Notes under the pieces: model-generated
Seen by the model: only the letters and a program-made list of their open reading frames with translations
Told to the model about the DNA's origin: nothing
The model's database searches: none
Source of the DNA: Aureococcus anophagefferens
Taxonomy: Eukaryota > Sar > Pelagophyceae > Pelagomonadales > Pelagomonadaceae
DNA: 64,000 nt
NCBI RefSeq assembly: GCF_000186865.1
Contig: NW_008705578.1
Coordinates: forward strand, 373,591-437,590
Direction: 5' to 3'
Part shown: positions 1 through 10,499 of the stretch, one piece after another
Position numbering within the stretch: the stretch's first letter is position 1
How the letters are laid out: each line of letters begins with the position of its first letter
Translations under genes and position numbers: made by a program

Positions 1-722
1 TCCATGCCGAGGACCGTGCGCGTCACGAGCGCCGGCACGGACTTGGGCACGACGACGCGCCGCTCGCCGCGCGCCTCGAGGTTCGCGCGGATCTCGTCCA
101 AGTTCGCGGCCTCGTGGCGGTAGTCGAACTCCGTGTCGAACTGGCGCCGGATCTCGTCGAGCATGGCGAGGTAGCCGGGGCTGAAGAGCTGGCAGAAGAC
201 GCGGCAGCCCGCCATGTCGCTCTTGAACTGGCGGCGGCACCGCTCGTCCTGGACCTTGACGCAGACGTCGCGGCCGCCGAAGCGCGCGCGGTGCACCTGG
301 CCGATGGACGCCACGCCCAGGGGCGGGCCGTCCGCGAGCGTGAGGTTCCGCGCGGTCCGGCCGAGCGTCCGGCGCACCTGCGCGCGCACGCCGCGGAACG
401 GCCGCGGCGGCAGGGCGTCCTGGAGCGTCGACAGCTCCGCGACGTACGCGGCGGGCAGCTCGTCCGTGCGCACGGACAGCACCTGGCCGACCTTCGTGTA
501 GAGGCCCTTGAGGTTGTGGATCATGGCGAGGACTCGCGGCGCGTTGCGCGCGTGCATGGCCTCCATGGCCGTGGCGTTTGTTCCCGTGTCGAGGCCGTGC
601 TTGTACTCCACGGCCACGGGAATCAGCGTCTTGTAGCTGCGCAGCGTCCGGCCGACGCCGAGCAGCGCGTGGCGCTTGAGAAAAGCGATGGCCGCGAGGA
701 GGAGGCGCACGCGGCCGATCAT
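1..722 (-). CDS. ABC1/COQ8-family atypical kinase, partial
   Basis: Reads on the minus strand from an ATG at 722 and runs off the left edge after 240 codons. The ABC1/ADCK/UbiB family hallmarks are visible in order: KVGQVLSVR (the family's KxGQ motif), then ASIGQVHRARFGG (the Ala-rich nucleotide loop that replaces the usual Gly-rich loop), and CVKVQ carrying the ATP-contacting Lys. Known members are atypical kinases/ATPases supporting coenzyme Q or plastid prenyl-lipid metabolism in mitochondria or chloroplasts. The start codon faces the neighbouring ligase gene, so the two probably share a promoter. No clear targeting peptide is visible at the chosen start, so organelle is undecided, and the kinase core C-terminus lies outside the window. 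Confidence 0.85.
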   Translation of the reverse strand, partial: MIGRVRLLLAAIAFLKRHALLGVGRTLRSYKTLIPVAVEYKHGLDTGTNATAMEAMHARNAPRVLAMIHNLKGLYTKVGQVLSVRTDELPAAYVAELSTLQDALPPRPFRGVRAQVRRTLGRTARNLTLADGPPLGVASIGQVHRARFGGRDVCVKVQDERCRRQFKSDMAGCRVFCQLFSPGYLAMLDEIRRQFDTEFDYRHEAANLDEIRANLEARGERRVVVPKSVPALVTRTVLGM

Positions 723-862
723 CGTCAGCGCGGTGATCGGTGAATGGGCAGCCTTTTACGGCGAGGGAACATGCACTGCTCGTGCAGCGGTCGCTAAAAG
801 AGTGGAGCGCGCTCCTCCTCGACAAGCACAAGAAGGCGCCGGCTTCTGCCGCAGCTCCCGCC
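723..862. promoter_or_regulatory. Short divergent promoter region
   Basis: The 140 bp between the ABC1-kinase ATG (722, minus) and the first good ATG of the ligase (863, plus) must hold both 5' regions. An open frame on the plus strand extends upstream to 740, but only from a GTG, so it is not used as the start. No TATA box is obvious. Assignment rests on gene orientation alone. Confidence 0.4.
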
Positions 863-2698
863 ATGGCGTCCTTCCAGCCCACGGCGCTCACGCCGGCGAG
901 CGCGGCCTGGCCCTACCTCGCCGCCTTCCAGGACGGCGCGTCGACCTTCTTCGTCGAGTACCTGAGCATCGGCGCCGACAAGCAGCTCCAGGGCACGCTC
1001 TACACGCGCAAGGCCTTCATGAAGCTCGCCCTCAAGGGCGCGGGCGTGCTCGTCGAGAACGGCCTCGGGCCCGGCGCGTCCTGCGTCCACTACTTCACGG
1101 ACAACCGCTTCGAGGACCTCGTGTACCGCCTCAGCGCGGTGCTCGCGGGCACCGTGCCCGTGACCGTGAACTGGCAGGCGGACACGGTGGAGCGGAGCCT
1201 CTACAAGTTGTCGGCGACGTCGAGTTTGGTCGTCCTCGTCGATGACGGCGTGCCGAAGGAGTTCCTCGACGGCGTCGGCGAGAAGGCGGCCGTCGTCGAC
1301 GCGGCCAAAGCGCTCGCGGGCGACGACTACCTGCCGCTGTCGCCCGAGTCCATCTGCGGCGAGACGCGCGAGCCGGACACGCGCATCGTCATCTTCACGT
1401 CGGGCACGACGGGCAACCCCAAGGGCGTGAAGCTGAGCTTCGGGTCCTACGTCTGCAACCGGGCGACGTTCGAGCAGTTCCTGGACTGCGAGGACCCGGC
1501 GACGGCGCTCGGCGGCGTCGTCACGAACCCCTTCCACCACACGAACTCGACGGCGATCACGGACTGGCTCACGCGGCGGCCCGCGGCGACGATCCGCCTC
1601 CTCCAGCGCTACACGACGGCCTACTGGAACGTGATCGGGGCCGCGTGCACGGGCGCGTCTTTTGGCGACTTCGCGGCGCTGTCCAAGCCCGACGTCGACG
1701 CGCTGGTGGCCAAACCCCGGCCGGCCCAGCGCGTCGTCTGCCCCCTGGTGTCGCGCCACATCGACTTCCTGGAGAAGCTGTGCGCCGAGGGGAAGCTGCC
1801 CCTCGGCCGCGACGCGTTCAAGCGGTGCGCGTCGACGCTCGGCGCGACGCTGCTGCTGGGCTCGGCGCCCGTGGGGCCGACGACGGTGGCGCGGCTCCGG
1901 GACTGCGCGGGCTGCCTGCCGACGGTGCGCTTCGGGAGCACGGAGACGTGCCTGCAGGTCGCGGGCACGCCGCTGGCCGTGCCGCCGGCGACGCGGCTCG
2001 AGGCCTTCGAGGCCGGCTGGGCCCACGAGTGGCAGGGCAACGGCCAGTGCGGCTACTACATCGGCCGCGCCCACGCGCCCTTCACGGAGGTCGCGGTCGT
2101 CAAGTCCACGGACAAGGCGTCCGCCGACTACCTCAAGCCCTGCGCGATCGGCGAGCCGGGCCAGCTCGTGACGCGCGGCCGCAACCTCATGTCGGGCTAC
2201 GTGGGCAACGACGTCGCGACGGCCAAGGCGCTGGACGCCGCCAACGGCGGCTGGTACACGAACCTGGGCGACGTCGGCTTCTGCCTGACGAACGCCGTCG
2301 ACGGCGGCGCGGACCTGTACTGGCTCTCGCGCGACAGCGCGATGCTCATCCGCGGCGGCGCGAACTACGCCTACGAGCAGATCAACGCGGAGCTGACGGC
2401 GTGGGCCGCGGCGACGTGGTTCGACGGCGACCTCGCGGCCTTCGAGGTCGCCGTCGTCGGCCTCCGCGTCGACTCGGAGCACGAGGACTCGTGCTGCGCG
2501 ACGCTGCAGCTCAACACGGACGCCGCCAAGGCGAAGCGCGGCGCCGTCGAGGCCGAGTTCCTGGCCAAGGCCAAGGCGGGCGTGTCCAAGGGCGCGAAGC
2601 CCGACAAGTTCCGCGTCGGCGACCTGCCGAAGAACTTCAAGGGCGTCGTCCTCGTCAAGGACCTCGCCGCGGACTTCAAGGCCCACCTCGGCATCTGA
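863..2698 (+). CDS. AMP-dependent synthetase/ligase (acyl-CoA synthetase-like)
   Basis: 611 residues from the ATG at 863, which sits in a strong Kozak context (CCGCCATGG). The AMP-binding signature IFTSGTTGNPKGVKLS lies near residues 177-192, followed by FGSTET (the GxTE adenine motif) and the hinge-like SRDSAMLIRGGANYAYE. The C-terminal DLPKNFKGVV resembles the catalytic-Lys motif of the ANL superfamily. Such enzymes activate a carboxylic acid as an acyl-AMP and pass it to CoA or another thiol. The substrate cannot be read from the sequence. The usual 'GR..D..K' hinge is altered (Ser-Arg-Asp-Ser), so the subfamily is unclear. No signal or transit peptide is convincing. Confidence 0.85.
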   Translation: MASFQPTALTPASAAWPYLAAFQDGASTFFVEYLSIGADKQLQGTLYTRKAFMKLALKGAGVLVENGLGPGASCVHYFTDNRFEDLVYRLSAVLAGTVPVTVNWQADTVERSLYKLSATSSLVVLVDDGVPKEFLDGVGEKAAVVDAAKALAGDDYLPLSPESICGETREPDTRIVIFTSGTTGNPKGVKLSFGSYVCNRATFEQFLDCEDPATALGGVVTNPFHHTNSTAITDWLTRRPAATIRLLQRYTTAYWNVIGAACTGASFGDFAALSKPDVDALVAKPRPAQRVVCPLVSRHIDFLEKLCAEGKLPLGRDAFKRCASTLGATLLLGSAPVGPTTVARLRDCAGCLPTVRFGSTETCLQVAGTPLAVPPATRLEAFEAGWAHEWQGNGQCGYYIGRAHAPFTEVAVVKSTDKASADYLKPCAIGEPGQLVTRGRNLMSGYVGNDVATAKALDAANGGWYTNLGDVGFCLTNAVDGGADLYWLSRDSAMLIRGGANYAYEQINAELTAWAAATWFDGDLAAFEVAVVGLRVDSEHEDSCCATLQLNTDAAKAKRGAVEAEFLAKAKAGVSKGAKPDKFRVGDLPKNFKGVVLVKDLAADFKAHLGI

Positions 2699-2737
2699 CG
2701 GTGCTCCGTCCTTTTTTTACTCACGACGCCGGCCCCG

Positions 2738-3835
2738 CTAGAAGGGGATCTCCCAGAGGCTCTTCGTCGTGACGCCCGGGGGCATGGCCTCGACGGCGAG
2801 GCCGAGGTGCTCGTCGAAGACGACCTCCCGGTCCGCCTTCTTGCCCGGCTCCGCGTAGTACGCGGCGACGACGCCGTCGTGCGTCGCGCCGCCGCCGCCG
2901 TCCTCGCCCTCGACGATCTCGACGTCGTCCTCGATGTGGCGCTGGAGCACGTCGTCGAGCTGCTTGGGCTTCGTCTCCGACTCGTGGGACACGCCGAAGA
3001 TGGGGTTCACGGCGAAGACCGCGTGGAGCGACGTGATCTCCTTCAAAACGCTGTCGAGCCGCTCCGCGGGGTCCACGCGGAACCCCAGGATGTAGCCGCC
3101 GGAGTGCTGGCTCGTCTCGACGACGAGCGCGGGCCCGAATTTCGACGACCGCACGCGCACGTCCTGCATCTGCATGTAGGGGATGGACACGTTGAAGTTC
3201 TGCGCGAGGTTCGCGTGCCAGACGAGGCGCACGTTCGTCACGAAGAACGTGCCCAAATTGCCCTGCTCCGAGCTCAGGTTCCAGACGCCCTTGAGCTGGG
3301 AGTAGATCGACTCCTCGGGGAGGAGCACGAGGTGGCCGTCGCGCACGATGGAGCCCCGGAGCTTGAGGTCGCGGTAGAGCTTCGTCGTCTCGTACGCGCG
3401 CAGCACGGCCTGCACGGTCGTGAAGAGGCGCGGGCTGTGCTGGACGAGGGACGTGAAGATGAACTCGAAGCGGCTCCCGCCGAACTTCGTCATGATGTAG
3501 AGCGCCTGCGTCGCGCCGCGCAGCTTGCTCTTCGCCTTGCGGATGTTGATCGACACGACGGTGTTGAAGCCGATGGACAGGTTCGTCCGCGAGTTCTTGT
3601 GCGAGATCCACATGATCCGCAGGTTCGTCACGACGAGGCTCCCGCGCTCGCCGTTGTTCCCCTTCGTGTCCTCGACGCTGTTGATGCTGTCGATGACGGC
3701 CTCGCCCTTGCGGTTCTGGAGGTGCGCCGTGGGCGTGTCGAAGCGGATCTCGCGGTCCTGCCAGACGGCGACGAACTTGTTCGTCTTGTGCTTCGACTCC
3801 TTGCGCTTCTTCTCCTTCTTTTCCTCGTCCGGCAT
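2738..3835 (-). CDS. BBS5: BBS5, BBSome subunit
   Basis: 365 residues, ATG at 3835, one exon, close to the usual BBS5 length of about 340. The N-terminus VWQDREIRFD and two successive PH-like domains (LVVTNLRIMWISHKN near residue 65; FFVTNVRLVWHANLAQNFNVS near 200) are characteristic. BBS5 is a peripheral subunit of the BBSome, the coat that moves membrane proteins in and out of cilia, and its PH domains bind phosphoinositides. Extra features are a Lys/Glu-rich N-terminal 20 residues and a C-terminal tail of about 35 residues. It ends convergently 39 bp from the ligase stop. Its presence suggests a flagellated stage or ancestry. Confidence 0.95.
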   Translation of the reverse strand: MPDEEKKEKKRKESKHKTNKFVAVWQDREIRFDTPTAHLQNRKGEAVIDSINSVEDTKGNNGERGSLVVTNLRIMWISHKNSRTNLSIGFNTVVSINIRKAKSKLRGATQALYIMTKFGGSRFEFIFTSLVQHSPRLFTTVQAVLRAYETTKLYRDLKLRGSIVRDGHLVLLPEESIYSQLKGVWNLSSEQGNLGTFFVTNVRLVWHANLAQNFNVSIPYMQMQDVRVRSSKFGPALVVETSQHSGGYILGFRVDPAERLDSVLKEITSLHAVFAVNPIFGVSHESETKPKQLDDVLQRHIEDDVEIVEGEDGGGGATHDGVVAAYYAEPGKKADREVVFDEHLGLAVEAMPPGVTTKSLWEIPF

Positions 3836-4006
3836 GGTGCCTCAAGGTGTGCGCGGCGCGACGCTGCCCGCCGCCGGCCACCAGCCCGGCTTGTAGGTTC
3901 AATATCGATGTTGAGGTTCACGATGTTAGATTGGCGCGCATCAGGACGTGCAGAGCGTGCCATAAAGACATTCGGACGTGAACGCGCGCGCATAAAGACA
4001 GTAGCG

Positions 4007-4374
4007 ATGCGCCAGCTCTTGCTCTCGGTGCTCTCGGCGCTGTCTCTGCAAACGAGTGCCTTCGCGCCGTTGCAGCTCGCATCGTCCAAGGACATGCACA
4101 TCCTTGCGAGACGACGACACTGCCTGGCGCCCGCAGCCATCCCTAAGAAGAAATCGGACGCGGCGTCGAAGAAGGAAGAGCCGGTGACCTCTGTCAAGGG
4201 CCAGCGCACGGCGCTCTTCTTCAACTTCTTCGTCGCCATCGCGTGGGGCTGGAGCTTCGGCGCGCGACACCCGCGTCCGCACTCGCGCGCTCGCCCACGA
4301 ATTCGTCGCAGGTCATCCTCGGCTTCCTGCCGCCGCCCAACGAGATCCTCGCCGCCGGCGCCGATCTTCGATGA
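4007..4374 (+). CDS. Small plastid-targeted single-span membrane protein
   Basis: The N-terminus MRQLLLSVLSALSLQTSAFA followed by PLQL is a classic stramenopile plastid leader (signal peptide cut before Phe-Ala-Pro). The first exon runs 4007-4261. A second exon, 4312-4374, is proposed because it continues the hydrophobic stretch (ALFFNFFVAIAWGWSFG, then VILGFLPPPNEILAAGADLR and TGA). The 50-nt intron would begin with GC rather than GT and end CGCAG. The joined protein is 104 residues with one hydrophobic segment near residues 69-91. I do not recognise the family; a small thylakoid protein is plausible. If the intron is not real, the frame runs on into Arg/Ser-rich sequence that looks non-coding. 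Confidence 0.5.
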
Positions 4375-4499
4375 GGACCGCTCGAGCGACGCGACGCTCG
4401 ATCGAGTAACCGCGGCTCCGGGCACGCGCTTAGAGAGGCGCGCCGCGTCGGGGAGGGGGCGGGGGGAGGGACGCGCGGGCGCGGGCGCGCGGCCGCCGC

Positions 4500-7400
4500 T
4501 CACTTGCCGGAGTAGGACACGTCGGGCGTGAGCTCGACGGCCGCGCCGGCCTTCTTCGGCTCGAAGTCCGTGGGTTCGAGCGTCGGGACGGCCTGCCAGA
4601 TGTCCTTGCCGGCGTTGCGCTGGGCGATGAGGTAGGCGATGCCGGAGCAGAGGAAGAGGGCGCCCGTGAGGTAGACGACGGACTGGAGGAGGACGACGAA
4701 GACGCCGCCGGCGCCGGGCTCGCCGACGACGCGCGGCTCCTTGGCCTCGGACGGGTGGGGCAGCGAGCGGATGATGGCGATGGGCGCGGCGTCGTCGTCG
4801 TCGTACTTGAGGTCCGCCCACTCGCGGTAGCCGTCGTCCCACTCGTAGTCGTCGTCCCAGTACGCCTCGTCGTCGTCCCACCACGCGTCGTCGTCGCCGA
4901 GCGCCGTGAAGTTCGACGCGCCGATGGGCCCGCAGTCGCCGCAGTCCGTGCCGGCGACGCAGGGCCCGTCCGTGCGGTCGTCGTCGCAGGACCCGTCGAG
5001 GGCCCAGACGCACGTGTTGTCGCAGCGGCCGTTGCTCAGGCCCTTGACGACGGCCGCCGCGCAGTCCGTGCAGTCCGTGCCGACCTCGCAGACCGTCGCT
5101 TTCGACGCGCCGTTGAAGGGGGCATACCCATAAGCGTCGTCGTAGGCGTAGAGGTGGTCGTAGCCGTAGTAGTCGTCGTCGTACTCGTGGAAGTCGTCGT
5201 CGAAGTCGCCGAAGCCGCCGTAGTACCAGCCGCCCTCGTAGAAGTAGCCGTAGGGCGACTCGCGGTCGAAGACGCCCGCGTCCAGCCCGGAGAGCGTGCC
5301 GTCGTCGCAGACGCCGTCGTTGGCGAAGTCGCAGGAGTCGTCGCAGATCGCGCCGTCGGCGTCCTTGAGCACCTTGGCGACGACGACGCCCTCGCGGCCG
5401 TTGACGTTGATCATGCCCGCGCCCGTGTTCACCTTGATGACGCGGAGCTCGGGCGTCGCGCCGTCGGCCACTAACGCCGGCGGCACCCAGGACTTGCCCT
5501 CCTTGAGCTCGAGGACGACGGACGTGGACAGCACGGACGCGACGACGTAGTCGTCCGCGCGCGTCGGCTCGAGCGTCAGCGACGCGTCGCTGTAGAGCGC
5601 GAAGCCCGTGCCCCGGATCGTCAGCCGCTTCGTCAGCGAGCTGTAGACGGACCGGTCCGGGCTCGCCTCCACCGTCGGGTTCGCAAGGATCGTCGCGACG
5701 GCGATGCCCTCGCCGCCGGCGAACGTCACGGTCTCCTGGCCGCCGCAGGTCAGGGAGACGAGCTTGAGGGCGCCGGCGGTGTCGCGCCACTTGGCCTCGG
5801 GGGCGCGCTCGAGCTGCATCTCCGTGGGCGTGGCCTTGAAGATACTGTAGGCGCTCTCGGGGAGCGGCGGGTCGAAGACGAGCTTGGGCTCCGGGGCCAC
5901 GCCTTTAGGGCAGAGGCCGCCGCCGTTGATGGCGAGGTGCTTGACGGCGCCGCTCTGGTAGATGGTCTGGCCCGCCGTGCGGTCGACGTAGAGGCCCGAC
6001 GCGTGCGCGTCCTCGTCGTCGACGACGGAGGCGACGGGGACGCTCATCGCGAGGTCGTCCTTGCCGCGCGTGAGCGCGTAGCGCGCGCCGACGGTGCCGG
6101 CGCCCGTGTCGATCTTGGCGATGGCGAGCGTGCCCGCCTTGGGCGCCCAGGCCTTGCCGTCGAGGAGCGTCACGAGCAGCGCCGTCCGGTTGAAGACCGT
6201 GAGCACGTAGTCGTCGTTGAGCTTCAGCGCGGGCTCGAAGGTGAGGGCCGTCGTGCCCTTGGTGAAGCCCTGGCCCCGGACCCAGAGCTCGTGGGAGTGC
6301 GTGCGGTAGAGCGTGGGCAGGTCCGAGGCCTTGGCGGACTGGACGCCGGGATCCTCGTAGACGGTCGCGACCCGGCGGCCCTTCTTCGCCTCCGTGGGGC
6401 CCACGGGCACGAGGCCCGCGCCCGCGTTCACCGCCAGGAGCAGCAGCGGGCTCGGCAGGTTCTTCGGGTTCGAGCGCCACTTGGAGAACTCCGCGAGCCG
6501 GAGCTCGAGCGAACTCGTCGATCCCGAGACGATCGTGTAGTTGATGCCCTTGCCCCGGAGCGAGTTGCCCCACTTGAGCGCGTTGAGGGTCGTGCTTTCG
6601 TTGAAGCCCGACCCGGAGACCTTGACCGTGGGGGAGGACTGGTAGATCTTCTGGTCGCTGTACGTCGTCTCGACGCGGACGCCGTGCGCGCCCAAATCGA
6701 CCTGGACCTCGGCGACGGTGACGCCGCCGTACTTGGCGTCGATGCGCAGGAAGCCCGCGCCCGTGGAGATGCGCCGCAGCTTCAGCGGGCCCGGCTCGCC
6801 GTCGGAGCGCCACTTCTTGCCCGTGCGGAGCGTGAGCTGCATGAACGTCGACGACCGGACTTCCAATATATAGTCCTCGCCCTGGACGAGCGGCGGGTCG
6901 AACGCGAGCTTGACGTCCTTGGCCCGGAAGCCCGTGCCGTTGATGTTGAACTTCTTCGTGCCCGTCATGTAGATGACCTTGTCGCCGCCGCGCATGACGG
7001 ACGGCGCGGCCGTCGACTCGGCGACGGGGACCGGGTCCGCGAGTTCGTTCTCCTAACGAAAGACGGGGTTTTGGGGGAATGAACGGCAAAAACGGGGACG
7101 CGGCGGAACGCGCGGTCGAGCCCTGCTTCTTGAGGCTCAGGAGGTAGATGGTCTGGCTGCCCGCGTCCGGGTCGGCCGGCACGGGCCACGTCTTGGGTCC
7201 GCCGCCCGCGCGCCTACGAGCTTTTGCGTCGCCGCGCGGGCGTCCGCGACGTCGCCGGCGCCGGGCGCGCGCTTGAGGGCGAGGGAGATGACCTCGTCGG
7301 AGACGACCGTGAGCTCGTAGGTCTCGAGGCCCATCTTGGGGAGGAACTCGAGCTCTGGCTTGTCGCCGAGCTCTGCGCGGATACGCCGGCGTCGGCGGCG

Positions 7401-7652
7401 GCGCGCGCGCGGGTACGCCCCCGGGGCGCGTCGCGCGGTCGCCCCCCCTCGGACGCGGGGGCGCGTGCCCTTGAAGCCCTTGCCCGAGATGCGCAGCTTG
7501 TCCGACAGCTCGCCGTAGAGGACCTGGGGCTTCATGTCGACGGTGATCTCCGCCGCCGCCGTCGCGAGGAGCGAAAGGAACGCGAGGCCTACGGTTCCGG
7601 GGGTCGCGGGGCGTCGCGGGGCGTCGCGGGGCGGCGTTTCGGGGGGGGGCAT
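4500..7652 (-). CDS. Large surface protein with tandem beta-sandwich-like repeats and one membrane span
   Basis: The main exon (4500 to about 7060) carries about five repeats of 100-110 residues, each with an IYxS...KxLxIxGxGF opening, a DYxL strand, GKxWxxxxGxL and an xTGAG turn. They resemble IPT/TIG-type folds, which I infer rather than recognise. Next come Cys-rich segments (DDSCDFANDGVCDDG; CDNTCVWALDGSCDDD), acidic stretches full of Tyr/Trp, and a membrane helix about 40-65 residues before a short tail. Upstream exons to the ATG at 7652 supply a signal peptide (GLAFLSLLATAAAE) and one more repeat. Introns near 7380-7460, 7190-7245 and 7047-7110 are needed to keep frame; exact splice sites are uncertain. 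Probably an extracellular type I membrane protein of unknown role. Confidence 0.6.
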
Positions 7653-8214
7653 CACCTCTCATCGTCGACGACGACGATATGAATGACTCGTCGTCGGGCG
7701 CTCGTTCGCTCACGAAGACGCCCAGACCTCCAAGCTGGCCGGGGGTCGGCTGGTGATGGCTCACGGCTCACCGCCGACCTCCCCGGCCCCCAGGCGAAGC
7801 CGCGACAGCCCGTCCGCGCAACGCCCAGCAGCGCCCCACATCCTCGGTCCGCATCCACGGCCTGGCCTCGCCCCGATGCCCTCACAGGTCCCTCGGGCCA
7901 GAACGACGCGCGCGACCGCGCAGCCACGAGCCGGCCGCAGCGAGCCGAGCTGAGGAATTGCATTACCATCATGTTCAACAACGAGCGTTGTAGATACCCA
8001 AAGTATCCGGGCAGCCGGGCTATCTCCAACGCGGCCCACTCTCCTTGGGCTGCCTGGTAGCGCTCAGCGGTCCAGTGCCGCCCGGTCCGCCGCCCTGGTA
8101 CCCCCCGGCGGCGTGGCGTAGCGCACAGGCACCTGACGACGGTCCGCGAACCGGTCGGTCCTTGGGCCCCCGGGTGCGCCGAGTTGCCCGGCGGCCGTGG
8201 CGCGGCCGGAGACC
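7653..8214. other. Divergent intergenic region
   Basis: This stretch of about 560 bp separates the repeat-protein start (7652, minus) from the exchanger start (8215, plus). I see no convincing gene, RNA or repeat in it. The part around 7940-8010 is less GC-rich than its surroundings and may hold core promoter elements. Confidence 0.3.
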
Positions 8215-10499
8215 ATGGCCGACGAGGCCGACGCGCCGCTCCTGGCCCGGCGCGGCGGCGGCGAGAGTGCGCGGAGGCCGCGGCCCTGCGGCTGGCGGCG
8301 CTTCGGCCGCGTGCCGCAGCGGGACAAGCTCCGATGCAAGGTCGCCTTCCTCGTCGTCGGCGCGCTCGGGTGTTTGGCGTACGGCGGCGGCGCGCCGGTC
8401 GCGCGCGCGTCCTACAAATCCCTGCGGAGCTGGGCGCGCGGCGACGCGGACGCGCCGACCTTCGCCGAGCGACGACGGCTCGACGTCGAGAAATCCGCCA
8501 TCTGCCGCTCCGTCTACTACAAAGTGCAGCCGAACGCGAACAAGATCCGGGGCAGGGACCGCTCGGACGGCGAGAAGGAGCAGATCCGCGAGGGCCAGGC
8601 CTGCACGGAGACCATGAACACCTCCATCCTCCAGTTTTTTCTCTCCATCATCTACGTACGGCATCTCCGCGTCTCCTCTTTTCGCGGGCGCCCCCGACGC
8701 GCGCGCCTCCTTAGGTGGTCTACCTCTTCGTGGGCATCGCGATCGTCTGCGACGAGCTCTTCGTCGCGTCCCTCGAGGTCATCTCCGAGAAGTGGAACCT
8801 GAGCGACGACGTGTCCGGCGCGACGCTCATGGCCGCGGGCGGGTCCGCGCCGGAGCTCGCGACGTCGTTCATCGGCACGTTCCAGGGGTCGACGGTCGGT
8901 TTGGGGACCATCGTCGGGTCCGCGGTCTTCAACGTGCTCTTCGTCATCGGCATGTGCGCCATCTGCACGCCCAAGGAGTACGCGCCCCTGAAGCTGACGT
9001 GGTGGCCCCTCGCGCGCGACTGCTCGTACTACATCGTCACGCTCGGGACGCTCGCGACGTGGTTCACGGTGCCGTCGCCGGGCCTCATCCAGGCCTGGGA
9101 GGCGGGCGTGCAGTGGGCGCTCTACTTCGGCTACGTCTTCCTCATGAAGAACAACGAGCAGCTCGAGGCCTGGGTCAAGGAGAAGACGAACGCGAACTCG
9201 AAGGTCGAGCCGACGCCCGTCGAGCACCTGTCGACGGACGAGCGGCGGTCCGCGGTCGCGAACGGCGCGTCGCCCCAGGACGCCCACTTCCTGCGCCCGT
9301 CGACGTTCCGGACGTCGGTGATGCACATGCTCACGAAGGGCAAGGACATCTCGACGACCGCGGGCGTCTGCGTCGTGTCGCGGATCAAGGGCGACGTCTC
9401 GGAGACGTTCAACCAGCTCGACACGGACAGCAACGGCCGCCTGGACTTCAAGGAGATCAAGCAGCTCCTGGCGAGGTTGGGCGACCCCGAGGTCGTCTCC
9501 GACGAGAAGGTCGAGGAGCTGAAGACCCAGCTCGACATCGACAAGAACAACCACATCACGCTCGACGAGTTCACCAAGTGGTACATCTCGTCGGAGAGCC
9601 GCCTCAAGTCGCAGACCAAGGCCGTTTTTGATACGTTTGACCTCAACAAAAACAACTCCATCGACGTCAACGAGGTCCGCGAGGTCGTCAAGAAGCTCAG
9701 CGAGAACAACCCGGGCCTCCTCGGCGGCGTCGACGAGGCCGTGAAGAACTTCAAGGACCACCTCACGGAGGGCAAGGACAACTGCAACTACGACGAGTTC
9801 CAGGCCTGGTACGAGTCGACGGTCTTCTGGAAGCAGCAGAAGCAGGAGGCGCTCGAGGCCGCGGAGCACGTCTCCGGCATGCGCGCCGCGGTCATGGAGG
9901 ACCTCATGGGCGTGCTCAAGGGCGAGAAGGACTTCAGCGAGGCGGCGACGATTTTGGCGCTGCTCCCGCTGAACTGCGGCCTCGCCTTCACGATCCCCGA
10001 CTGCCGCGTGCCGGGCCACGAGCACTACTGCTACTTCACGTTCGCCGGGTCCATCGTGTGGATCGGCGCGTACTCCTGGGGCATGGTCTACGGCATCACG
10101 CAGATCGGCTGCTTCACGGGCATTCCCATCTTCATCATGGGCCTGACCTTCCTCGCCGCGGGCACGTCCGTGCCGGATTTACTGTCCTCCGTCGTCGTCG
10201 CGAAGCAGGGCAAGGGCGACATGGCCGTGTCGTCGTCCATCGGGTCCAACATCTTCGACGTCGCCGTGGGCCTCCCCCTGCCCTGGCTCTGCTTCGTCGT
10301 CTACTACGGCTGCCCCGTGCCCGTCGGCGGCCACGCGGAGGGCAACGGCCTCTCCGTCGCGATCCTGCTGGCCATGGTCGCCGTCGTCATCGTCTCGATC
10401 GCGAGCAGCGGCTGGAAGATGTCCCAGGGCCTGGGCTACACCATGTTCGGCCTCTATTTCGTATTCGTCGCCCAGGAGCTCTTCCGGAACTACAGCTAG
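8215..10499 (+). CDS. Na+/Ca2+ (K+) exchanger with EF-hands in the cytosolic loop
   Basis: Exon 1 is 8215-8655 and exon 2 is 8715-10499, with a 59-nt GT-AG phase-0 intron that joins LSIIY to VVYLFVGIAIVCDE. The product is 741 residues. The two alpha repeats of the cation/calcium exchanger superfamily are clear: GGSAPELATSFIG with GTIVGSAVFN near residues 189-220, and AAGTSVPDLLSSV with SIGSNIFDVAVG near the C-terminus. Multiple membrane helices surround both. The central loop holds three canonical EF-hands (about residues 383-394, 421-432 and 456-467) and a degenerate fourth. NCKX/SLC24-type exchangers export Ca2+ using Na+ (and K+); the EF-hands suggest direct control by Ca2+. Start at 8215 is the first ATG (GACCATGGC). 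Confidence 0.9.

Noticed and set aside
740..862. Extended N-terminus of the AMP-dependent ligase
   Set aside because: This part opens only with GTG and lies in the divergent promoter; the ATG at 863 has a strong Kozak context.
794..2686. Long open frame on the minus strand opposite the AMP-dependent ligase
   Set aside because: Arg/Ala-rich composition typical of the shadow of a GC-rich gene; the plus strand has clear family motifs.
8041..8200. Small open frames upstream of the exchanger on both strands
   Set aside because: No consistent composition or motifs; probably promoter DNA.
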